Shown piece after piece: positions 1 through 5,601 of a stretch of 6,500 nucleotides of DNA; position 1 is the stretch's first letter; every line of letters begins with the position of its first letter. Source of the stretch: Calditrichota bacterium (GTDB lineage Bacteria > Calditrichota > Calditrichia > RBG-13-44-9 > J075); contig JAJRYW010000039.1 of the NCBI GenBank assembly GCA_024275555.1, forward strand, positions 1 to 6,500, written 5' to 3'. Below the pieces are notes generated by a model. That model saw nothing but the letters and a program-made list of their open reading frames with translations. It made no database searches and was not told the origin of the DNA. Position numbers and translations under genes: made by a program.

Positions 1-215
1 AGCTCAACCGGCTTTTGCAGTGGGATTTCCGGGAGGCGATACTGAGCTTTAACGAGGTTACCGGCATTACCAGTTCCGCCATCGGGACGGTGATTGACTT
101 CCACGAACAGCTAAAACGCAGCGGCCGCACCATGCGCATCAAAGGGATGAGCGATAAGGCCTACAGCGTGTTTAAGTACTTTAAGCTGGATGAATTATTC
201 CCGATTGAGAGATAA
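1..215 (+). CDS. STAS-domain protein (anti-sigma-factor-antagonist type), C-terminal fragment
   Basis: The reading frame is open from the window edge (first full codon at base 3) to TAA at 213-215, giving 70 visible residues; the true start lies upstream. The pattern is that of a STAS domain: a beta strand (AILSFNEVTGI), the phospho-acceptor loop ITSSAIG, a helix (VIDFHEQLKRSG), a strand (TMRIKGM) and a last helix ending KYFKLDELFPI, close to the usual 'GLDxLFPI' finish. In SpoIIAA/RsbV-type antagonists the loop reads I-D-S-(S/T)-G-L-G, and phosphorylation of its serine controls binding to an anti-sigma kinase. Here the serine would be visible residue 24 (bases 72-74), but the preceding Asp is Thr and the Gly is Ala. 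The fold is clear and the partner-switching role is inferred. Only the fragment is visible, so it could be the tail of a larger protein. It converges on the DUF2231 gene with a 16-bp gap. Confidence 0.85.
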   Translation, partial: LNRLLQWDFREAILSFNEVTGITSSAIGTVIDFHEQLKRSGRTMRIKGMSDKAYSVFKYFKLDELFPIER

Positions 216-231
216 TGCCGGCCGGCTATCG

Positions 232-699
232 CTACTGTTCGAACGATGGTTTTTGGAGGGGCTTTTGAGCTTCTTTTTGGACGCCGACGCCGTGAAGATA
301 AACCATCTTCCCGCCTAATATCCCGGTGCGAAATAAAAAAATCACCGCTACCACACCGACAAGATAGTAGAGCCATTTCTGGGGTTTATCCAGCCAGTTT
401 AATTTGGCAAAGATAAAGCGGCACACCCCCAGGGCAATAAAGCTCCACATAGCAATCGTAGCGGAGAGGCGATGACTATCTACCAGGCTTTCCACATCCG
501 GGGCAATTTCTAAAGCCTCCCGGGCCTGGTTGCCGGTCAGCACCGCGGCAATCGAGCAGAGAATACCCACCCCCAGCAAATAGGCGCTGATCTGGCGAAA
601 ATTGTCCTTGCCGGTTAGCAGGTAGAGCAGATCGGTCAGGACGGCCGCCGACAGCAAACCGATGGTAAAGTGTACGATGATCGGGTGAAAATGATACAT
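232..699 (-). CDS. DUF2231-family four-helix inner-membrane protein
   Basis: This encodes a 155-residue hydrophobic protein from ATG at 699 to TAG at 232-234. It opens with HPIIVHF, the typical beginning of DUF2231 proteins, and has four predicted membrane helices at about residues 7-28, 36-56, 79-98 and 109-127. The last helix runs into the family-like GGKMVYLHGVGV (129-140). The tail (141-155) is short, polar and rich in Lys and Gln. Histidines 5, 10, 76 and 136 lie at helix ends in recognisable family positions and could bind a metal or haem; that is inference, as the family has no settled function. There is no convincing Shine-Dalgarno sequence before the ATG. It lies on the same strand as recG but 142 bp downstream across a hairpin repeat, so co-transcription is uncertain. 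It is convergent with the STAS gene. Confidence 0.85.
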   Translation of the reverse strand: MYHFHPIIVHFTIGLLSAAVLTDLLYLLTGKDNFRQISAYLLGVGILCSIAAVLTGNQAREALEIAPDVESLVDSHRLSATIAMWSFIALGVCRFIFAKLNWLDKPQKWLYYLVGVVAVIFLFRTGILGGKMVYLHGVGVQKEAQKPLQKPSFEQ

Positions 700-773
700 A
701 GTCAGGCTATCGGTTTTTAGGTTTTAGATGGTTAGGTTTTGCGTAACAGATCCCCAGTGTCAGTCGTGGTCGT

Positions 774-803
774 TGTAGGGGTGAGGCGCGCCTTAGCCCT
801 ACA
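774..803. repeat. 30-nt near-perfect palindrome between recG and the DUF2231 gene
   Basis: TGTAGGG (774-780) pairs with CCCTACA (797-803), and the centre AGGCGCGCCT (784-793) is itself a perfect 10-bp palindrome. One mismatch and one possible G-T pair lie between them. It sits 38 bp past the recG stop in the direction of transcription. No T-run follows on either strand, so it is not a standard intrinsic terminator. It resembles the TGTAGGGGCG...CGCCCCTACA type of dispersed intergenic hairpin found in many environmental genomes (recalled, not searched). The rest of the 700-841 gap holds only a 9-bp direct repeat, TTAGGTTTT at 717-725 and 732-740. Confidence 0.7.
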
Positions 804-841
804 GCCATTATTCCGGGCCAAAACTACACTTTTTTAGCAGC

Positions 842-2974
842 TTATGCAATACTCGGTAAACGAAATTTATCGGAATACCGGGACTTAAAATGCTGAAGCA
901 CCAATTGATGGCGTTTGTCCCGCAAATGCGGATCGGCGGCCACCAGGGCAAAGGCGTCCTTCCGGGCCGCCTGGATGATGCGTTGATCGGTCACCAGGTC
1001 GGCATATTTTAAATCCGGGAGTCCGTGCTGGCGGGTGCCGAAGAACTCCCCGCTTCCACGAATGCGCAAATCTTCTTCGGCAATCCGGAAACCATCATTC
1101 GTTTGGGTCATGATGTGCATGCGCTGCTGAGCCGTTTCGGAAATATCGCCGGGGGTGATCAGGATGCAATATGATTGCTTGCTCCCCCGCCCCACCCGGC
1201 CGCGAAGCTGGTGCAATTGGCTCAACCCAAACCGCTCCGCGTGTTCGATGACCATAATCACCGCGTTGGGCGCATCCACCCCCACTTCGATCACCGTGGT
1301 GGACACCAGCAAGTGAATCTCCCCGGCTTTAAAAGCGGCCATGGTCTTTTCCTTCTCGGCCATCTTCATGCGCCCGTGGATCAGCGCCAGCCGAAATTCC
1401 GGAAACACTTTTTTCTGCAAATAATTGAAAGCTTCGACGGCCGCTTTTAAATCCATCTTTTCCGATTCTTCCACCAGCGGATAGACAAAATAGGCCTGGG
1501 CGCCCCGGCTCAGTTCCGTGCGGATAAAATCATACACATTCGACAATTGCGCCTCGGTGCGCCATTTGGTGATAATCGGGAGGCGGCCGGGCGGCATTTC
1601 GTCAATCACCGATACATCCAGATCGCCATAGATGGTTAACGAGAGGGTGCGCGGGATGGGCGTGGCGGTCATCACCAATACGTGGGGGGATTTTCCTTTT
1701 TCAATCAGGTCGCCGCGCTGCATGACGCCAAAACGGTGTTGCTCGTCGATGACCACCACCCCCAGGTTGGCAAAAGTAACCTTCTCCTGGATGAGCGCAT
1801 GAGTGCCCACCACCAACTGCGCCTCCCCCCGGGATATTCGCTGTTGTATCCGGCTTTTCTCTTTTTCCCGCAAACTGCCAATCAGCAGTTCGATCCGGTA
1901 TTGATCCTCCGGAAGCAAATTAGCGATGCTTAAATAGTGCTGTTGAGCCAGAATCTCGGTGGGGGCCATCAAAACGGCCTGGTAGCCGTTTTGGATGGCC
2001 ATCTGCATAGTCAACAAGGCCACCACGGTTTTCCCGGAACCGACATCGCCCTGCAGCAGGCGATTCATGGGATGCCCCTTCACCAAATCCGCCCGGATTT
2101 CCTGCAAGACCCGTTTCTGCGCCCCGGTAAGCCGGAAGGGCAGGCCGGCGGTAAACTGCTGCACCTGCTTTTCATCAATATTGATGGGAAGGCCCTGCAC
2201 CGGGGAATAAAAATGAAACTTGCGCAGGGCCATCAGCAGTTCCAGGTAAAACAATTCCTCATATTTAAAGCGGCGCTGCACCTGGTGCAACATCTCCGCC
2301 GAGGAGGGAAAGTGCATTTGCCGGTAAGCTTCCGCGCGGCGGAGCAAACGGTATTTTTGAATGAGGTGCTCCGGCAGGGTTTCCGGGATAAGCTGCCCGT
2401 ATTTACGGAAGGCCTCGGAAAAAATGCGCCGGATGGCGTAATTGCTGATAGCCGCTTTTTTGAACTCCTGCCCGGAAGGATAGATGGGAATCAACTGGCC
2501 GGTGTGCAGCGCTTCTTTTTGCTCGGAGAGAATGTCGAAATCCGGATGCACCATTTGCCAGCCGCGATAAAATCCCACTTTGCCGCTCAGGGCCACCAGT
2601 TGGTCGGTGTGAAAAATTTTCGAGAACAGGTCGACCTGGTTAAACCAGACCGCTTCGAGCATCCCGCCGGCGTCGGCAATGCGCACGATGAGACGGCGTT
2701 TCCCCCGGGAAATGCGCTCCACCCCCACCACGGTTCCGATGACGGTGACCTCTTCATCCGGCTGGATCTCATCAATGCGGCGGATTTGGGAGTGATCCAG
2801 GTAGCGGCGGGGCTGGAATTCCAACAAGTCTGCAAAAGTATAAATACCGGCGGTTTGAAAGGCGGCTGCCCGCACCGGCCCGACGCCCTTCAAATATTGG
2901 ACTTCCGTCTCCAGGGGATTTTTAAATGCTTGAGCGGTCATGATTGGCAAATATTTTGAGAATGTGCGGGACAA
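842..2974 (-). CDS. recG: ATP-dependent DNA helicase RecG
   Basis: RecG is a cytoplasmic superfamily 2 helicase/translocase that binds branched DNA, regresses stalled replication forks and processes Holliday junctions. The 710 residues match the usual 680-700. In order: an N-terminal helical part with YLKGVGPVRA (about 27-36), the OB-fold wedge domain (about 73-150), Walker A GDVGSGKT (309-316), motif II DEQH (410-413), motif III TATPIPRT (436-443), then the second helicase lobe with IHGRM (532-536), STTVIEVGVD (558-567) and QLRGRVGRG (589-597). The C-terminal RecG-specific TRG region is at about 630-651 (RIAEEDLRIRGSGEFFGTRQ). All key residues are present and no disruption is seen. The chosen start is TTG at 2974, with GAGGAA (2980-2985) 5 nt upstream. 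The alternative ATG at 2941 (699 residues) has no Shine-Dalgarno sequence. It lies 21 nt after lolD and probably shares its transcript. Confidence 0.97.
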   Translation of the reverse strand: MSRTFSKYLPIMTAQAFKNPLETEVQYLKGVGPVRAAAFQTAGIYTFADLLEFQPRRYLDHSQIRRIDEIQPDEEVTVIGTVVGVERISRGKRRLIVRIADAGGMLEAVWFNQVDLFSKIFHTDQLVALSGKVGFYRGWQMVHPDFDILSEQKEALHTGQLIPIYPSGQEFKKAAISNYAIRRIFSEAFRKYGQLIPETLPEHLIQKYRLLRRAEAYRQMHFPSSAEMLHQVQRRFKYEELFYLELLMALRKFHFYSPVQGLPINIDEKQVQQFTAGLPFRLTGAQKRVLQEIRADLVKGHPMNRLLQGDVGSGKTVVALLTMQMAIQNGYQAVLMAPTEILAQQHYLSIANLLPEDQYRIELLIGSLREKEKSRIQQRISRGEAQLVVGTHALIQEKVTFANLGVVVIDEQHRFGVMQRGDLIEKGKSPHVLVMTATPIPRTLSLTIYGDLDVSVIDEMPPGRLPIITKWRTEAQLSNVYDFIRTELSRGAQAYFVYPLVEESEKMDLKAAVEAFNYLQKKVFPEFRLALIHGRMKMAEKEKTMAAFKAGEIHLLVSTTVIEVGVDAPNAVIMVIEHAERFGLSQLHQLRGRVGRGSKQSYCILITPGDISETAQQRMHIMTQTNDGFRIAEEDLRIRGSGEFFGTRQHGLPDLKYADLVTDQRIIQAARKDAFALVAADPHLRDKRHQLVLQHFKSRYSDKFRLPSIA

Positions 2975-2979
2975 CCGGG

Positions 2980-2985
2980 TTCCTC
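2980..2985 (-). promoter_or_regulatory. Ribosome binding site deciding the recG TTG start
   Basis: Read on the minus strand this is GAGGAA, followed by CCCGG and then TTG. The GAGG core is 7 nt from the TTG, an ideal spacing. The in-frame ATG 33 nt further on is preceded only by AT-rich sequence with no purine-rich match. This favours the TTG at 2974 as the true start. Confidence 0.6.
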
Positions 2986-2995
2986 GCCGTTGCGG

Positions 2996-3712
2996 TTATC
3001 CCAAAGGGCGGCAGACTTCCTCCTTATCCACAATGCCATCCAGCAAATATAAAATTCGATGCGCTTTTTCGGCGCAGGATTCATCGTGGGTAACGATAAT
3101 AAAGGTCTGCTGATATTTCCGGTTTAAATCCAGGATCAGCGAGTAGAGCGCCTCGCTGTTGGTGCGGTCCAGGTCGCCGGTCGGTTCATCGGCCAACACC
3201 AGGGCGGGCCGGTTGATCAGCGCCCGGGCAATGGCCACGCGCTGCTGCTCCCAGCCGGAAAGCTGGTTGGGGCGATGATGCAGGCGTTCTCCCAGCCCCA
3301 CTTCTTCCAGCATGGCCCGGGCGTCCCCTTCCTGGCTGCGCCAATCGCTGCTGCGGATCATCCGGGGAATGAGTACATTCTCCAGCGCAGTAAACTCGGG
3401 CATCAGGTAATGAAACTGGAAGATAAAACCGATGTTGCGATTCCGGAAGGAGGCCAGCCGGTCTTCATCAAATTTGTGCACCGCTTCATTATCGATTAAA
3501 ATTTCTCCGCTGCTGGGAACATCCAGGGTGCCGACCAGGTTCAGCAGGGTGCTTTTGCCCACCCCGGAAGGCCCCATAATCACCACAATTTCTCCCCGCC
3601 GGATACTCAGGTTGATATCGCGCAATACTTCCACCCGGGCCGGGCCGGAGTTGTAGACCTTTGCCAGGCGCCGGGCAACCAGAATGTTATCTGTTTGAGA
3701 ACTCATGTTCAA
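2996..3712 (-). CDS. lolD: LolD-like lipoprotein-releasing ABC transporter ATPase, variant LSGWE signature
   Basis: This is the cytoplasmic ATPase subunit that powers release of outer-membrane lipoproteins from the inner membrane. The 238 residues contain Walker A GPSGVGKST (47-55), the Q-loop with the LolD-like stretch QFHYLMPEFTALENV (99-113), Walker B LVLADE (171-176), D-loop GDLD (179-182) and switch His209 in VTHD. The adjacent LolC/E-type permease separates it from the related MacB and FtsE ATPases. The ABC signature, normally LSGGE/Q, reads LSGWE (151-155): Trp154 is encoded by TGG at 3253-3251, one base from GGG. The reading frame is otherwise intact, so this is a true variant or a one-base sequence error. 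Start: AGGAG at 3723-3719 is 6 nt from TTG 3712 and 12 nt from ATG 3706 (236 residues). TTG has the better spacing, but ATG cannot be excluded. It begins 9 nt after the permease stop, suggesting translational coupling. Confidence 0.92.
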   Translation of the reverse strand: MNMSSQTDNILVARRLAKVYNSGPARVEVLRDINLSIRRGEIVVIMGPSGVGKSTLLNLVGTLDVPSSGEILIDNEAVHKFDEDRLASFRNRNIGFIFQFHYLMPEFTALENVLIPRMIRSSDWRSQEGDARAMLEEVGLGERLHHRPNQLSGWEQQRVAIARALINRPALVLADEPTGDLDRTNSEALYSLILDLNRKYQQTFIIVTHDESCAEKAHRILYLLDGIVDKEEVCRPLG

Positions 3713-3718
3713 CGGACA

Positions 3719-3723
3719 CTCCT
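3719..3723 (-). promoter_or_regulatory. lolD ribosome binding site overlapping the permease stop codon
   Basis: AGGAG on the minus strand shares its first two bases with the TAG stop of the upstream permease (3724-3722). It lies 6 nt before TTG 3712 and 12 nt before ATG 3706. The overlap means ribosomes ending on the permease are positioned to start lolD, a usual way to match subunit amounts. Confidence 0.6.
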
Positions 3724-4960
3724 ATTCATAGCGGATCGATTCCACCGGGTTTAAGCGTGAAGCTTTGTAAGCCGGGTATACCGCCGCAGATAAACACAGC
3801 ACCATCCCGATAAGGCCCACCACCACAAAGTCCAGGTAGTGCATTTCGATGGGGAGCTGATCGATGATGTAAACATCCGGCGGCAGGCTGACCAGCCCGA
3901 AAGTCTGCTGCACATAGCAAACCAGAAACGCCAGGCTGCTCCCGACCACCACGCCGATCACACCAATTAATAATCCTTCCAATAAAAAGATGCGCATTAT
4001 GCTCCGCGAAGGCGCGCCCATGCTTTTTAAGATTCCGATCTCGCGGGTTTTTTCCATGAGAATCATGATCAACGAACTGACGATGTTGAAGGCCGCCACC
4101 ATGATGATCAGGCTGAGGATCAGGGCGAAGAGCCACTTCTCGTAGGTCATCCAACTGTAGAGGCTCTTATTTTGCTCGAACCAGGTTTTGGCCACAAACG
4201 GGTAGCCGCCCAATTTGTCCTGGATTTGCAGGGCCACCCGGTCGGCCCGGGTGTAGTCGTCTAATTTAACTTCGATGCGGGTGACTTCTCCGGGCAACTT
4301 AAAGAGCTTCTGGGCCTGCTCCAGGGCGATGTAGGCCAGCACTTTATCGTATTCATAGAAGCCGATTTCGCTAATCCCGGTAACCACAAACTGCTGCACT
4401 TTGGGGGCGCTCATCAGGCTGGCCTGGCGCGGCAAGGCCCACAGGGTGACAATATCCCCTTCCTCAAAAATAAACAGACTTTCCGCCAGGTAGCGGCCCA
4501 GCACAATTCCCGGCACCTTGCGGCCCTCCACATCTTGCATGCCCAGGTCAAATTTGCCGGAATAGATGCTTTGGGGAACCACGCTCACTTCTGCGGCGCT
4601 GGCCGGGTCCATCGCCCGCACCACCACCGGCTGGTTGTTCTCTTTGGACCTCAGCACGCTTTCCTTGGTGATGACCGGGGAAACGCCCACCACGTGCGGC
4701 ACGGTGCGGATCGAATCGATCAGGGCGGGATAGTCCTCGATTCCGTAATGATAGAACTTGCGCACCTGGATGTGGGCGTCCGCGCTGATGAGACGATCGC
4801 GCACTTCGCTCTCGAAACCGTTGAAGGCCGAGAGCACAATATCCAGGGCGGCCACGCCGATCACCACCCCGATTACGGAGACCATGGTGATGATGGAAAT
4901 AAAGCCGGTGCGTTTTTTAGCCCGGAAGTAGCGTAAGGCAATAAATGTTTCAAATTTCAT
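3722..4960 (-). CDS. lolC: LolC/LolE-family lipoprotein-releasing ABC permease
   Basis: This is an inner-membrane permease of the LolC/LolE (MacB/FtsX-like) family, partner of the LolD ATPase; the complex extracts mature lipoproteins from the inner membrane and passes them to a periplasmic carrier. It has 412 residues (LolC and LolE are about 400-414). The typical N-terminus (ALRYFRAKK) leads into helix 1 (about 20-44) and the family sequence LSAFNGFESEVRDRL (43-57). A large periplasmic domain follows (about 58-275), then helices 2 (276-301), 3 (324-350) and 4 (376-397). The loop EKTREIGILKSMGAP (303-317) is the conserved cytoplasmic element that docks on the ATPase. ATG 4960 is chosen because AGGA lies 5 nt upstream; a longer frame from TTG 5005 has no ribosome binding site and an atypical extension. 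LolC and LolE cannot be told apart here. With only one permease gene next to lolD, a homodimer is likely. Confidence 0.93.
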   Translation of the reverse strand: MKFETFIALRYFRAKKRTGFISIITMVSVIGVVIGVAALDIVLSAFNGFESEVRDRLISADAHIQVRKFYHYGIEDYPALIDSIRTVPHVVGVSPVITKESVLRSKENNQPVVVRAMDPASAAEVSVVPQSIYSGKFDLGMQDVEGRKVPGIVLGRYLAESLFIFEEGDIVTLWALPRQASLMSAPKVQQFVVTGISEIGFYEYDKVLAYIALEQAQKLFKLPGEVTRIEVKLDDYTRADRVALQIQDKLGGYPFVAKTWFEQNKSLYSWMTYEKWLFALILSLIIMVAAFNIVSSLIMILMEKTREIGILKSMGAPSRSIMRIFLLEGLLIGVIGVVVGSSLAFLVCYVQQTFGLVSLPPDVYIIDQLPIEMHYLDFVVVGLIGMVLCLSAAVYPAYKASRLNPVESIRYE

Positions 4961-4964
4961 CGAT

Positions 4965-4970
4965 ATCCTA
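4965..4970 (-). promoter_or_regulatory. Ribosome binding site fixing the permease start at ATG 4960
   Basis: TAGGAT on the minus strand, with the AGGA core 5 nt before ATG 4960. The TTG at 5005, the only longer in-frame start considered, is preceded by CTCGTTTAG with no match to the 16S tail. Confidence 0.6.
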
Positions 4971-4983
4971 ACCCGGGTAAACC

Positions 4984-5017
4984 GCCCTCCGGCTGTTGGC
5001 AACAACTAAACGAGGGC
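4984..5017 (-). promoter_or_regulatory. Two-part hairpin in the presumed leader of the Lol operon
   Basis: On the minus strand GCCCTC (5017-5012) can pair with GAGGGC (4989-4984). Inside it TGTTG and CAACA form a second, near-perfect palindrome at 4994-5004. The structure ends 23 nt before the permease ATG, just upstream of its ribosome binding site, so it may be an mRNA leader structure or a protein-binding operator. It matches no riboswitch class I recognise. I found no convincing -35/-10 pair in 5018-5094, so the promoter position is unknown. Confidence 0.35.
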
Positions 5018-5094
5018 AGTCTCCGTGATTTCGTAAAAAATTCTATCACCCATTCAACAGCGATGATTTGCGAAATATTCGAAAAAGAATGCTG

Positions 5095-5145
5095 AATCGA
5101 ATGTTACTATTCAGCCTTTTATTTTTTGACTGGATGAACAGGATT
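5095..5145 (+). repeat. Left outer inverted-repeat arm
   Basis: Aligned with the reverse complement of 5777-5834, the first 22 bases agree at 19 positions, including 11 identical bases ACTATTCAGCC. A T-rich stretch of different length follows, then GAC-N-GGATGAACAGGAT is shared. The arm holds one copy of the GGATGAACA unit where the right arm has two. Confidence 0.7.
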
Positions 5146-5150
5146 GACTG

Positions 5151-5166
5151 CCCCGGCTGGCCGGGG
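5151..5166. repeat. 16-nt GC palindrome, copy a
   Basis: CCCCGGCTGGCCGGGG forms a 7-bp stem around TG. It is flanked by GATGAACAG (5133-5141) and its inverse CTGTTCATC (5167-5175), so it sits in the loop of a larger hairpin. It is the exact reverse complement of copy b. The right outer arm (5777-5834) has no such insert at the matching place. Confidence 0.8.
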
Positions 5167-5279
5167 CTGTTCATCTTAATTCTTATAAAACACCATTACA
5201 AATTGCTGGGTTTGTGTATTTAAATTCGTTTTTCTCAACTCAATGAATAAACATTTTTGTAACCGGATTCAAAAGAACC

Positions 5280-5301
5280 AACCCGCTCGGGTTATATAAC
5301 C
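5280..5301. repeat. Two overlapping small palindromes
   Basis: AACCCG-CT-CGGGTT (5280-5293) is a 6-bp stem with a 2-nt centre. It overlaps the perfect 12-bp palindrome GGTTATATAACC (5290-5301), so the two are alternative structures. They adjoin the left arm of the inverted repeat at 5300-5478. The function is unknown. Confidence 0.5.
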
Positions 5302-5478
5302 TGAATAATTCATCACGCCAAGACGCAAAGCCGCAAAGTATTGAAAAAAGCGAAGTTCAGAAATATGTTGGAACAGAGATTCAAGAACTAAATTTTTTTT
5401 AGACTTTTTTTCTAATATGTTGTTTCTTTGCGTCTTAGCCCCGGCCAGCCGGGGTGAGTAATTTATGAATTAATCAGG
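5300..5478. repeat. Long inverted repeat A (ACGCAAAG family)
   Basis: The left arm begins CCTGAATAATTCAT (5300-5313), matched inversely by ATGAATTAATCAGG (5465-5478) with one difference. AAGACGCAAAG (5320-5330) is matched exactly by CTTTGCGTCTT (5426-5436). Further in, TATTGAAAAAAG (5339-5350) pairs with 5404-5417, and AGTTC (5354-5358) with GAACT (5385-5389). Together these form one imperfect hairpin of about 180 nt. The right arm alone carries GC palindrome copy b. The CGCAAAG-rich motif resembles a dispersed intergenic repeat of many environmental bacteria (recalled, not searched). Confidence 0.65.
5439..5454. repeat. 16-nt GC palindrome, copy b
   Basis: CCCCGGCCAGCCGGGG forms a 7-bp stem around CA and is the exact reverse complement of copy a. 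It lies in the right arm of inverted repeat A, between CTTAG and TGAGT. The left arm has only CTTGGCGTGAT at this place (read as its complement, from 5311-5324), so the arm without the insert is visible in the same locus. Confidence 0.8.
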
Positions 5479-5522
5479 ATAAGTAAGTGGCATTATTAAT
5501 TCGACACTTTTGTCATTCCCGC

Positions 5523-5538
5523 TCCCGGCCGACCGGGA
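5523..5538. repeat. 16-nt GC palindrome, copy c
   Basis: TCCCGGCCGACCGGGA has a 6-bp stem with loop CCGA. Compared with copies a, b and d, the outer C-G pair has become T-A on both sides, a paired change that keeps the stem. It occupies the loop of the ATTCCCGC/GCGGGAAT hairpin (5515-5549). Confidence 0.7.
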
Positions 5539-5585
5539 TAAGCGGGAATCCATATATCAGCGTTTGGATGCCCGATTAATACATT

Positions 5586-5601
5586 CCCCGGCGCGCCGGG
5601 G
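5586..5601. repeat. 16-nt GC palindrome, copy d
   Basis: CCCCGGCGCGCCGGGG is a perfect 16-bp palindrome. It lies between ATGCCC (5568-5573) and its inverse GGGCAT (5608-5613), again inside a larger hairpin, and in the arm opposite copy c within inverted repeat B. Confidence 0.8.

Noticed and set aside
217..226. GCCGGCCGGC palindrome between the convergent STAS and DUF2231 genes as a shared terminator
   Set aside because: It is a 10-bp palindrome without a loop and without a T-run on either strand, so a terminator call is not supported.
1937..2959. A 340-codon open frame on the plus strand inside recG
   Set aside because: It is antisense to a complete, motif-rich recG. Its translation is rich in His, Gln and Leu with no recognisable domain, as expected of a shadow frame.
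4535..4936. A 133-codon plus-strand frame inside the permease gene
   Set aside because: It is antisense to the conserved N-terminal half of the permease. The product is His/Gly/Asp-rich low-complexity sequence with no family resemblance.
4961..5005. Longer N-terminus of the permease from TTG 5005
   Set aside because: The added 15 residues do not resemble the family. There is no ribosome binding site before that TTG, whereas ATG 4960 has AGGA at good spacing.
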